DNA of 34,961 nt, taken from an uncultured beta proteobacterium (GTDB taxonomy: Bacteria; Pseudomonadota; Gammaproteobacteria; Burkholderiales; Burkholderiaceae_C). The notes beneath the pieces are model-generated. The model did no database searches, was not told where the DNA came from, and was given only the letters and a program-made list of their open reading frames with translations. The translations under genes and the position numbers were made by a program. The first letter of the stretch is position 1. The number at the start of each line of letters is the position of its first letter. Below are positions 1 to 7,758 of this stretch, in pieces. The stretch is taken from NCBI GenBank assembly GCA_903894475.1, contig CAITQH010000014.1, positions 1-34,961 of the forward strand, read 5' to 3'.

Positions 1-213
1 CCTTGATCGGCAAACTCCTGCTGTCGCCGCGGTCGATCTGCTGCGCATCGTCCAGGCCTTTGGAACTGGGCGTCTGGTTCCAGCATGGCTGCTACATGCC
101 TTCATTCAAGTAGGCGGCAAAGGCCTGGGCTCAAGCTGATGCGCAGTCTGGGATTTACGATCAAACAGTACCCGGACGACGCCGATTTCAAACTCGTGAC
201 GCAAACGCTCTAG
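1..213 (+). pseudogene. Remnant of a GNAT-type acetyltransferase 3' end
   Basis: One frame is open from the window edge to a stop near 138 and ends in a glycine-rich GKGLGS segment like the acetyl-CoA loop of GNAT enzymes. A neighbouring frame then reads KLMRSLGFTIKQYPDDADF and stops at 211-213; this resembles the 'LGF..-PDD' C-terminus seen on GNAT domains, including those fused to NDP-forming acyl-CoA synthetases. The glycine loop and the LGF tail are too close together and in different frames, so I read this as a gene with an internal deletion and a frameshift. The 5' part lies outside the window. The family call rests on short motifs only; a chance resemblance is possible. Confidence 0.35.
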
Positions 214-547
214 ATACACCTTTTTTGGCCAACTGGCTGCACGGCACCACACCGCGGAATATTTCAGTCACCGCGGCGAGCCTGTGCCGTGCCACAGATT
301 CACCAACGTGTTCCGCCAAGAGGGCCATCAGATCGACCCTCAAATACCAAAGGGTTTGGATGTCATTGACATTGAATACCTTGGCCCAAATCGCGGGACG
401 CGATGTCCGAACATCCAGAATCTCAATCATGATGCCAAGCATTGCCTTGCGGATCTCTTCGACGCGAATCTCTGCTTCAAGGTCAGAGGTCGATTCACCC
501 ATATGGTTCATCAGACTCGTCGCAAAGCGGGAAACAGTAGCAAACAT
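188..547 (-). CDS. Hypothetical protein, 119 aa
   Basis: The frame is open for 119 codons from an ATG and has a plausible soluble, mostly helical composition with acidic/basic patterns such as DLEAEIRVEEIRKAM and a Trp-containing middle segment. I do not recognise the family. It has no signal peptide or membrane segment. No clear Shine-Dalgarno sequence precedes the ATG. Its 3' end overlaps the tail of the GNAT remnant on the other strand by about 25 bases. Competing frames on the plus strand have a less protein-like composition, so this is the most believable reading, but it could be non-coding. Confidence 0.5.
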   Translation of the reverse strand: MFATVSRFATSLMNHMGESTSDLEAEIRVEEIRKAMLGIMIEILDVRTSRPAIWAKVFNVNDIQTLWYLRVDLMALLAEHVGESVARHRLAAVTEIFRGVVPCSQLAKKGVSRAFASRV

Positions 548-962
548 AATTGGCGCTCAAACGTGCGCAGCTGAACTGCAATACAACTTCTGCTCCTGCC
601 AACCGTCATGGCAAAGCTGGTCGATATTTCAACAGGCTGCGGAGCCGTGCTTGTTCGGTCCGAAAATTGCACATACCCGCCGATCCAATCAAGGCGACCC
701 CAGCTGAGCGCGCTGCCCCTGTGGATGTATCCAAACCTTGATTCCCACAGGCATCGTATGGATGATTGCAGACACAAGGCAACTTCACCAACTAAAAAGT
801 CTGTGACCGCTGTAAGGCGATCAGATCAGGAATCTGTGCACCCGCCGTCTCTTGCGGTTGTAGAACGTGAAAACTGCCTGACGTAGCCACCACCGTCAAC
901 AAGAGAAACTCAGGAGACGGTCAACTTTTCGACTGGGCCGCTCCAGAGCAGTCACTGAAGCC
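548..962. other. Intergenic region, no gene recognised
   Basis: This stretch lies upstream of the 119-aa hypothetical gene and downstream of the first GGDEF-EAL gene (both minus strand). Short open frames on both strands have Cys/Arg/Ser-rich compositions and no recognisable motif. A 6-bp stem (CACTGA/TCAGTG) overlaps the stop codon of the GGDEF-EAL gene near 953-968, without a T-run. I see no tRNA, insertion sequence or clear promoter. Confidence 0.5.
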
Positions 963-3794
963 TCAGTGGCTCACCCTCGGTACATCGCTCCATGTCGGAT
1001 CCGGCTTCCACTGCTTGACCCATCCCGGTAATTCATCAGGCGGCATCGGGCGCGCAATGCCATAGCCCTGCGCCAACTCGCAGCCGAGTTCAAGCAACAT
1101 GGAACCATGCTGCGCGGTCTCGACCCCTTCGGCAATCACTTTCAAGTCAAAGGCGCTGGCCAGTTTGACAACGCCGATCAGAATCAAGAGGCTGTCGCTG
1201 CTGTCCAGCATGTCGCGGATAAAGTCCTCGTCGATTTTGAGGTACTTCACCGGTAGTTTCTTCAGACCCGTCAGAGAAGAGTAGCCGCTGCCAAAGTCGT
1301 CGAGTGCACATTCAACGCCGATGCTGCGACACTCCTGGATGATGTGGGATACGCGGTCCAGATCGTTGACGGCGTTGAATTCGAGTAATTCAAGTTCCAG
1401 GCAGTTCGGCTGTAGCCCGGGGTGAGCGGCCAGTGCTTCACCCAAGCGCGGCACAAAGTCGGTCTGCATCAAATGGCGTCTGCCGATATTCACGCTGACG
1501 GCCATGTTCAGCCCGACTTCTCGCCAGCCATCCATCTGCGCCAAAGCACTCTCGATCACCCATTGCCCTAACTTGACGGCCAGCGGGTGGTCTTCGAGCA
1601 TCGGCAGAAAGTCTGCCGGTAGCAGCAAACCCCGATGCGGGTGCAGCCATCGGATCAGCGCTTCGACGCCGATGACAGTGCCGGTGCGCAGATTCACCTT
1701 GGGCTGGTACTCCAGCGCGAACTCGCCTTCACTCAGGGCGCGTTCGATACTTTGCATGCTTTCATGGCGCGCGCGCACGTTGCGGTCCTGCTCGGCATCA
1801 AAGACGTGAAAGCGGTTCTTGCCGGCTTGTTTGGCCTGGTACATGGCCTGGTCGGCCTGGCGCAGGAGTTGATCGGGCTCCAACTCCTGTGCCTGGTCTT
1901 GTGTCTGTGGGTAGAAGGTGACGCCCAGGCTCGCTGAGACCTGCAGCCTGGCCTGATCAAACTGGAACGGTCTGGCTGCGGCTTCGAGCAGGCGGTTGAG
2001 CATGGGTGCGCTGGCGTCCACATCGGCCAGATCGATCAGCACCGCGACAAACTCGTCACCCCCCAGGCGCGCCAGGATGTCGCCATCGCGCAGCGCCCCC
2101 TTCATCCGTTCGGCCAGCGTGATCAGCAAATGGTCTCCGGCCTCGTGGCCATGGGCGTCATTGACCGCCTTGAAGCCGTCGAGGTCAATAAAGACCACGG
2201 CCAGGTGCTGGCCCCGGCGCCGTGTCTGGTTCAGCGCCTGCGCCAGGCGTTCACCCAGCAGGGCGCGGTTGGGCAGCTTGGTCAGGCTGTCGTAGCGGGC
2301 GATGCGTTCGAGTTCCTGTTCGTGATTTTTCGCGGCGGTGATATCCGAGAACAAGCAGACGTACTGCAAGGGTTTGCCTTGTGCATCTCTCGCCGTGCTG
2401 ATCTTCTGTGTCTGCGCATAGATCTCACCGTTCTTGCGCCGGTTCCAGTTCTCACCGATCCAGCTACCTTGCTGTGTCAGCTGACTCCAGAACTGCTGGT
2501 AATACTCTTGGCTGTGGCGTCCCGATTTCAGTAGTCGCGGGTTTTTCCCAATCACTTCGTCGCGGCTGTAGCCAGTGATCGTGGTGAAGGCGTCATTGAC
2601 CTCGATGATGCTGCCGTCCAGCGCCGTGATCATGATGCCTTCAAGGGCATGCTTGAAGACTTTGGCAGCCAGACGGATGGTGCCTTCTGCCTTCTTTCGC
2701 TCGCTGATGTCTGTGTGTGTCCCGATGGTACGCAGTGGCTTGCCGTTTGGGTCGCGGCTCACGATCATGCCGCGGCTCAGAATCCATTTGTAACTCCCAT
2801 CCTTGCATCGCAGGCGGTATTCAACCTCGTAGCGCGATGACTTGCCGGCGATGTAGTCGGCGTCACTGGTCAGCACGGCTTGCCGGTCATCGGGGTGAAT
2901 CCGGCTTTCCCACTCCTGGTGATTTGGCAGGATTTCATCTTCTGCGTAGCCCAGCATCTCTTTCCAGCGCCGGGAATAGGTTTCCTGGCCAGTTTGCAGG
3001 TCTCTGTCCCAGACACCGTCGCCAGCGCCCTCGATGGCAAATTTCCATCGGAATTCGCTCTGTGTGAGTGCTTGCAGCAAATCGTTCTTCTCGTCCATTT
3101 GCCGCGCCATATCGGCGTGGGACTGGCGTTCGAGAGCGACGTTCAGTTCCTGGCGACGCGCACGCAGCACGGCCAGACCGGTCAGTATCGCAAACAGCAC
3201 GCCGCCGGCGATGGCAGCCACGGATACCAGGCGCACCGTGTCATAGCGATCGACTGCCACCTGGTATTCCTGCTTGGCCACGCTGAGCTGAATCTGCATC
3301 AGGCCCTCAAGGCCCGACTGCAAGTTCGCGTCCAGCGGGAGGATCTTGTCGCGGATCAAGCCCTGAACACCGGCAACGTCATTGGCACGCAGGGCCGCCA
3401 CGGCCGGCGCCAGACCTTGTTGCTCGAAGTTGAGGTGATCCTGCTCAAATTTCGCTGCAAGCTTTTCTTCTTCCTTGGTGAGGTAGGTGGCCTTGTAGCC
3501 AGCCCAAGTCTTGCTGATCACGGCCGAGGTACTTTCCAGTTCAGCGAGATTGCCAGCACTTGCCTGTGGCCTTGGATCAAGCACACTGGCATCGATCAAC
3601 AAGCGGCCGCGCAATAGCTGGTGCTGAATTTCGCTTAGCAATCCGATGGCGACCGTGCGGTCCTGGTACACGGTCTTCAAGGCATCGTTGGACTGCCTGA
3701 TACCAGACAGGCCCAGGATGCCAATGGCCAGCATCAGTGCTGACAAAACCCCTATCAACAGGAACAGGCGAGTCGATGACCTGAGATGGCTCAT
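963..3794 (-). CDS. Membrane PAS-PAS-GGDEF-EAL c-di-GMP signalling protein
   Basis: A 943-aa inner-membrane protein predicted to make and/or degrade cyclic di-GMP. Order: a membrane segment (about aa 9-30); a periplasmic helical region of about 150 aa like the four-helix-bundle sensor of chemoreceptors; a second membrane segment (about 188-212); two PAS domains (about 240-375 and 378-500), the first ending GTHTDISERKKAE; a GGDEF domain (about 505-665) with an intact GGDEF near aa 578 and an RDGD inhibitory site five residues before it; and an EAL domain (about 690-930) with EAL, DDFGSGYSS, LKID, AEGVE and QGY all present. In the EAL domain the usual NVSxxQ is NIGRRH and ELTES is ELLEF, so phosphodiesterase strength is uncertain. 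Its ATG overlaps the stop codon of the upstream response regulator (ATGA), so the two are translationally coupled. Confidence 0.95.
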   Translation of the reverse strand: MSHLRSSTRLFLLIGVLSALMLAIGILGLSGIRQSNDALKTVYQDRTVAIGLLSEIQHQLLRGRLLIDASVLDPRPQASAGNLAELESTSAVISKTWAGYKATYLTKEEEKLAAKFEQDHLNFEQQGLAPAVAALRANDVAGVQGLIRDKILPLDANLQSGLEGLMQIQLSVAKQEYQVAVDRYDTVRLVSVAAIAGGVLFAILTGLAVLRARRQELNVALERQSHADMARQMDEKNDLLQALTQSEFRWKFAIEGAGDGVWDRDLQTGQETYSRRWKEMLGYAEDEILPNHQEWESRIHPDDRQAVLTSDADYIAGKSSRYEVEYRLRCKDGSYKWILSRGMIVSRDPNGKPLRTIGTHTDISERKKAEGTIRLAAKVFKHALEGIMITALDGSIIEVNDAFTTITGYSRDEVIGKNPRLLKSGRHSQEYYQQFWSQLTQQGSWIGENWNRRKNGEIYAQTQKISTARDAQGKPLQYVCLFSDITAAKNHEQELERIARYDSLTKLPNRALLGERLAQALNQTRRRGQHLAVVFIDLDGFKAVNDAHGHEAGDHLLITLAERMKGALRDGDILARLGGDEFVAVLIDLADVDASAPMLNRLLEAAARPFQFDQARLQVSASLGVTFYPQTQDQAQELEPDQLLRQADQAMYQAKQAGKNRFHVFDAEQDRNVRARHESMQSIERALSEGEFALEYQPKVNLRTGTVIGVEALIRWLHPHRGLLLPADFLPMLEDHPLAVKLGQWVIESALAQMDGWREVGLNMAVSVNIGRRHLMQTDFVPRLGEALAAHPGLQPNCLELELLEFNAVNDLDRVSHIIQECRSIGVECALDDFGSGYSSLTGLKKLPVKYLKIDEDFIRDMLDSSDSLLILIGVVKLASAFDLKVIAEGVETAQHGSMLLELGCELAQGYGIARPMPPDELPGWVKQWKPDPTWSDVPRVSH

Positions 3795-4195
3795 AGCAGC
3801 TTGCTGTCGACCCAGGCCACGACGGCACGTGGGCTGAAGGGCTTGACGAAATAGGCATCGGCACCGCGCTTGCGCGCATTCAAGTCGTCCATCGTCTGGC
3901 CGCGTGCGGTGATCATTCCGACAATGATGTTTTTGAGCCTGGCGTCACCTTTGACGAAATCGAGCAACTGCAAGCCATCCATGGCACCTGGCATCATGAC
4001 GTCGAGCAGTATCAGCGGGGGCTGATGAAGTTGGATAAGTTCCAGGGCCTGCACACCGCTGTCGGCCTCAAGCAACTCGTATTTCTTGCCCAGAGAGACG
4101 CGCATCAACAAACGAATGTCCTCACTGTCGTCGACAACAAGAACGGTATCGCGCCTGGCACCGTTTGGCCCCGCAGTTTGTTGTGTCATCGGCAT
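3791..4195 (-). CDS. Single-domain response regulator (receiver only)
   Basis: A 134-aa CheY-like receiver with no output domain. The acidic pair is in VLVVDDSED, the phosphoacceptor Asp in LILLDVMMPG, the conserved Thr in MITARGQT and the Lys in YFVKPF, so all switch residues are present. It is the first gene of a two-gene operon and overlaps the GGDEF-EAL gene by four bases (ATGA). That arrangement suggests it controls the c-di-GMP enzyme or shares its input, although no kinase lies directly beside it. A second in-frame Met two codons later is an alternative start. Confidence 0.95.
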   Translation of the reverse strand: MPMTQQTAGPNGARRDTVLVVDDSEDIRLLMRVSLGKKYELLEADSGVQALELIQLHQPPLILLDVMMPGAMDGLQLLDFVKGDARLKNIIVGMITARGQTMDDLNARKRGADAYFVKPFSPRAVVAWVDSKLL

Positions 4196-4252
4196 GCCTG
4201 ATCCGATCTATTCTCTAATTGGTTCGCAAAGGTCCAATCTTCTGCGTGACCC

Positions 4253-4258
4253 ATTATA
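4253..4258 (-). promoter_or_regulatory. Candidate -10 box for the response regulator/GGDEF-EAL operon
   Basis: Read on the minus strand this is a perfect TATAAT, about 60 bases upstream of the response regulator ATG. I could not find a convincing TTGACA-like box 16-18 bases further upstream, so the promoter may depend on an activator. It sits in the 126-base divergent region shared with the MerR remnant. Confidence 0.35.
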
Positions 4259-4282
4259 CACTGTTTGTCCAGGACAGTTATC

Positions 4283-4313
4283 TTGACGCCTGAGGGACCA
4301 ATCCCTGTACACT
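4283..4313 (+). promoter_or_regulatory. MerR-type promoter with 19-bp spacer and internal dyad
   Basis: A -35 like TTGACG (4283-4288) and a -10 like TACACT (4308-4313) are separated by 19 bases, the overlong spacer known for promoters controlled by MerR-family regulators. The spacer holds the inverted repeat AGGGA-CCAA-TCCCT (4293-4306). The ATG of the MerR remnant follows eight bases after the -10, so the transcript would be nearly leaderless. This is the expected layout of a MerR autoregulatory operator. Confidence 0.55.
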
Positions 4314-4321
4314 TCGCCGCA

Positions 4322-4653
4322 ATGAACCAAGCAGAGATTGAGCAGGCCACCGGCCTGTCACCCGAAGTGCTGCGCAAATGGGAGCTGCGCTACCAGTTTC
4401 CCCTGCCTGAACGCGGTGCGCGCGGACAGCGCCTCTATCAAGCCAAAGACTTGCCCAAGCTGCGACTGATCACGCAGCTGATGGCGCAAGGCCTGCGCCC
4501 CGGCAAGCTGGTGCCCTTGCTCGCCATCTCGGCGAGCCTGGTGCTGCGTCCCGATTGCAGGCTTCACCGGTGGCGGGTGTCAAGGTTTTTGACAGCACCG
4601 AAGGCGCGATCAGAGCCTGGCAGAAGATCACTAAGACCCTGCCGGCAAGCTGA
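4322..4653 (+). pseudogene. Truncated MerR-family regulator (DNA-binding head only)
   Basis: From the ATG at 4322 about 66 codons encode a MerR winged-helix: LSPEVLRKWELRYQFPLPER is the typical recognition region (Trp-Glu-Arg-Arg-Tyr type), followed by RLYQAKDLPKLRLITQL and the GLRPGKLV helix. MerR proteins of the cobalamin-binding type are usually about 300 aa. Here the similarity ends near 4520, and the frame runs on as low-quality sequence antisense to the next GGDEF-EAL gene. A different frame from about 4546 to a stop at 4651-4653 reads as a natural C-terminus (VKVFDSTEGAIRAWQKITKT) that I cannot assign. Best explained as a deletion plus frameshift joining a MerR head to another tail. 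Confidence 0.7.
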
Positions 4654-4720
4654 CGACGACCGACAAAAAACGCTGCACAACGGCGGTACGTTTCGCTCCA
4701 AAGCGGTCGCAGAAGATTCC

Positions 4721-7282
4721 TCAACCTCGCGTCGCAAACGCCTCAAACTCCGCAACCGGCAGCGGCTTGCTAAACAGATAGCCCTGGTAGGTATGGCAGC
4801 CCAGAGAAGCCAAAAAGTCGCGCTGCGCCTCAGTCTCGACCCCTTCGGCTATCACGCCCAGCCCCATGCTGGTGGCCATCGCGATGACGGCCCGGGAAAT
4901 TGCCGCATCATCTGGGTCCATCAGGATATTGCGCACAAAGCTCTGGTCAATCTTGAGCCGCTCCAGCGGTAGGCGCTTCAGGTAGGACAGTGATGAATAG
5001 CCGGTGCCAAAGTCGTCAATGGCAAAACCAATGCCTATGGCCTTGAGCGCATTCATCTTCACGATCACATCCTCGGCGTCGGCTATCAATACTGACTCTG
5101 TCAGTTCCAGTTTGAGCCGGCGCGGGTTGCCTCCCGTTCGCTCCAGTGTGGCCAGCACCTGTTCAACAAAGTTGCTTTCGCGAAATTGCTGCGCACTGAC
5201 GTTGACCGCAATGCTCAGGTGCGCCATGGCAGGCTGGGCGGCCCAAGCGGCCAACTGCTGGCAGGCGGTCTCCAGCACCCAAGCGCCGATTGGCAGGATC
5301 AGACCTGTCTCTTCTGCCAGCGGGATAAATTCGACCGGCGAGACCATGCCGCGCTTCGGGTCAATCCAACGAATCAAGGCTTCAACACCGACGATGCCTT
5401 CGCTGTCTGAGACCTGCGCCTGGTAGTACAGGACAAAATACTTGTTATTGATGGCCTGGCGCAGTGCCGCTTCCAGTGCGATGCGTGCATCGACGACGGC
5501 CTGCATATCAGCGTCAAAAAAACGCAGCGTATTGCGCCCCGCGATTTTGGCCTGTTGCAGGGCCAGTTCGGCTCGCTTTAAGGGCTCGATGGTTTCCTCG
5601 TACTGCGCGGCGAAGAAGGTGATGCCAATGCTGGCGGTGCACAAAATCGTGGAACCAGCTAGCTGGTAAGGCTGGTTGATGGTCTCAAGCATCTTGCCTG
5701 CCGCCGCCTCAACCTGCCTGAGCATCTGCTGAGGGTGCTGGTTCAGATCCGTGAGAATTACGGCAAATTGATCGCCTTCCACGTGCGCCACGGTGTTGCC
5801 GTCACCCACGGCCGCGTTCAACCGTTTGGCCACGTGTTGCAGAATCTGGTCGCACTGGGCACGCCCAAGAGTGCTGTTGAGGTTCTTGAAATTGTCCAGA
5901 TTGAGTATCAGCAGCGCGCTTTGGTACTGCTGGCTTTCGCCGGCAGTTATTGCTTGTTGCAGCCGGACAATCAGGTGTCGGCGGTTGGGCAAGCCAGTCA
6001 GCAGGTCAGTGAAGGCAAGGTCGTGAATCTGCTCCTCCGCAGCCTTGTAGGCGGTGAGATCACTGAAAGAGCCGACGTAGTGGGTCAGCGTGCCGGCGTC
6101 ATTCTTGACTGCGCTGACGCTCAGATGCTCGGCGTACACCGTGCCATTCTTGCGCCGGTTCCAGATTTCACCTTGCCAAGTGCCAGTGCGGCTGATGCAT
6201 TCCCACATCGTTGCGTAAAAGGCCGGGACTTGACGACCAGACTTAAGCAAGCTCGGTGTCTGGCCAACCGATTCTTCGGCTGTATAGCCGGTGATCTCGG
6301 TGAATGCCTTGTTGACCCGCAGAATCACTTTCTGTGCATCGGTGATGAACATGGCCTGCTGTGCCTCAAAGGCTATGGCGGCAACGCGCTGGGCTTCTTC
6401 GGCGACCTTGCGTTCGGTGATGTCAGTGGAAAAGCCGATCAGCGCATGGGGGTGATTACGCACTGCGATGGGCATCTTGACCGACCAGTAATAGCGGGGC
6501 GTTCCGCTGTCGTCGGGCACCATCTCTTCGGTCGCGTGCCTGACCCCGCTCACGCGCACTTCGCTATCAAACTCCATGAGTTGCCGGGCGGTCTGCGGCG
6601 GATGAATTTCAATGTCCGATTTGCCGAGAATGTCCGCAATCGGGCGGCCAAAGACTGTGGCGACCGCCTGGTTGACGTATAGATACCGACCATTCTCGTC
6701 CTTGATGTAGATATTGGCTTGGACGTTGTCATTCACCGTGTCCAGAAAGCGGCGCTGCTCCCCGATTTGTTCTTCGCTGAGTTTGCGCTCGGTGATGTCG
6801 CTCAGCACGATGCGGATTTCGTCGCCATCGTCTTTGTGCACCACGCTGGTGATGATCCTGGCCCAGAATGACTGAGCCTGCCCGGCCACCATTTGCAGCT
6901 CGAAACTCTGCGTCTGCCGGCTTGCAAGAAGCTGCTTGCGGTGCACGTAATAGCTATCCTGGTGCTGCGGTTCTATGAACCGGCTGAAGCGCTGCTTGAG
7001 CAGTTGCTGGCGTGAGCTGCCGAGCAGGTTGGCGGCAGTCAGATTGGCGTCAAGGATCAGGCCTTTGGCGCTCAGCGTGCAATAGCCCACCGGCGCCATT
7101 TCGTAGAGATCAAAATAGCGCTCGCGCTCAAGCTCCAACTCGGTCCGCACACGGCGCAGTTCGACGTTTTGCATCTCCAGTTCAATCTGATGCACATGCA
7201 GATCGTGCAGCAATTCCTGCGTCTGTTCGGGTGACAAAACATGGTCATCGAGCGCGGCCGCAGCGTGCTGGCCGCGCAGCAC
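4721..7282 (-). CDS. PAS-GGDEF(degenerate)-EAL c-di-GMP protein
   Basis: An 853-aa soluble protein with an N-terminal coiled coil (about aa 15-55), three PAS domains (about 55-170, 175-300 and 305-430) ending in DITERK-type motifs, a GGDEF domain whose signature is EGDQF near aa 500 with no RxxD inhibitory site, and an EAL domain (about 615-850) with EAL, NVSAQQ, ELTES, DDFGTGYSS, LKIDQ, AEGVE and QGY all intact. By family knowledge such proteins usually act as c-di-GMP phosphodiesterases, the GGDEF half being catalytically dead or regulatory. The listed start is GTG. The reading frame stays open and protein-like upstream to about 7368, while an ATG at 7371-7373 is one base out of frame with it, so the true N-terminus may be longer. 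Next to it, in the opposite orientation, lies the MerR remnant. Confidence 0.93.
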   Translation of the reverse strand: MLRGQHAAAALDDHVLSPEQTQELLHDLHVHQIELEMQNVELRRVRTELELERERYFDLYEMAPVGYCTLSAKGLILDANLTAANLLGSSRQQLLKQRFSRFIEPQHQDSYYVHRKQLLASRQTQSFELQMVAGQAQSFWARIITSVVHKDDGDEIRIVLSDITERKLSEEQIGEQRRFLDTVNDNVQANIYIKDENGRYLYVNQAVATVFGRPIADILGKSDIEIHPPQTARQLMEFDSEVRVSGVRHATEEMVPDDSGTPRYYWSVKMPIAVRNHPHALIGFSTDITERKVAEEAQRVAAIAFEAQQAMFITDAQKVILRVNKAFTEITGYTAEESVGQTPSLLKSGRQVPAFYATMWECISRTGTWQGEIWNRRKNGTVYAEHLSVSAVKNDAGTLTHYVGSFSDLTAYKAAEEQIHDLAFTDLLTGLPNRRHLIVRLQQAITAGESQQYQSALLILNLDNFKNLNSTLGRAQCDQILQHVAKRLNAAVGDGNTVAHVEGDQFAVILTDLNQHPQQMLRQVEAAAGKMLETINQPYQLAGSTILCTASIGITFFAAQYEETIEPLKRAELALQQAKIAGRNTLRFFDADMQAVVDARIALEAALRQAINNKYFVLYYQAQVSDSEGIVGVEALIRWIDPKRGMVSPVEFIPLAEETGLILPIGAWVLETACQQLAAWAAQPAMAHLSIAVNVSAQQFRESNFVEQVLATLERTGGNPRRLKLELTESVLIADAEDVIVKMNALKAIGIGFAIDDFGTGYSSLSYLKRLPLERLKIDQSFVRNILMDPDDAAISRAVIAMATSMGLGVIAEGVETEAQRDFLASLGCHTYQGYLFSKPLPVAEFEAFATRG

Positions 7283-7383
7283 CGATTCAGCCTGCTCGCG
7301 CAGCGTCAGTGCGTCGCTGCCCTCAGCCGGTTTGCCGGGGTCTGGAATTGGCCGACTCTTCTTCAGAACTCATCCCCCGATAG

Positions 7384-7402
7384 TTGGCAAATTAGTTGCC
7401 AA
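7384..7402 (-). promoter_or_regulatory. Perfect dyad TTGGCAA-N5-TTGCCAA; possible sigma-54-like site or operator
   Basis: A 7-bp perfect inverted repeat with a five-base spacer sits about 100 bases upstream of the GTG start of the second GGDEF-EAL gene. On the minus strand it also satisfies the GG-N10-GC spacing of sigma-54 promoters (TTGGCA....TTGC). The predicted start of transcription would then fall at about 7375, next to the out-of-frame ATG at 7373. A repressor or LysR-type operator is an equally good reading. Confidence 0.35.
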
Positions 7403-7758
7403 AAGTGTATATGAACCATTATCCATCTTCATAGCATTGACTTTATCGGCTCACGTCCTGGGCGTGGCACCACAGCCCCGGTGACTGAATCGGCTCTGTA
7501 GGATGACTGGAGTACCAACTTATGCAATTGGACTTCCAGTAACCCGCCCTTCGTGGTCTGCTGGTTACGCTGCACAGCTGGCCCAGGATTTTCCTCATAC
7601 CTGACGCTCAGTTTTGGCGGTCTGCTTCGCAGAGAAACGGCGCACACACTAAGCGGCTATAGAGCTTTCCGAACTGCCTTCTGTAAACCAGTCGTTGACG
7701 GTCAAGCATCCGGCCGTGCTCAAGCAGCGATCATTCGCATGGCTTGCGATCCCACCCA
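7403..7758. other. Intergenic region with dispersed repeat, no gene recognised
   Basis: This region separates the second GGDEF-EAL gene from the 3' end of the HD-GYP gene. Short frames on both strands lack recognisable motifs. It contains one copy of a 61-bp repeat, and 'ACCAGTCGTTGACGG'-like unique sequence. No RNA gene or insertion sequence ends were found. Confidence 0.5.
7577..7637 (+). repeat. 61-bp dispersed direct repeat, copy A
   Basis: This 61-base segment, beginning GCTGGCCCAGGATTTTCC and ending TTCGCAGAGAAA, is identical to 13862-13922. A more diverged relative lies near 14670-14725. All three copies are in non-coding DNA of the signalling region and in the same orientation. Confidence 0.85.

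Noticed and set aside
511-777. 88-aa minus-strand open frame upstream of the hypothetical gene
   Set aside because: Low-complexity Arg/Ser/Leu composition, no motif, no ribosome-binding site, and overlaps the start of a more plausible gene.
4520-4972. Continuation of the MerR frame to a 235-aa protein
   Set aside because: After about 66 residues the sequence loses MerR character, becomes rich in Arg/Ser and runs antisense through the well-supported EAL domain of the next gene.
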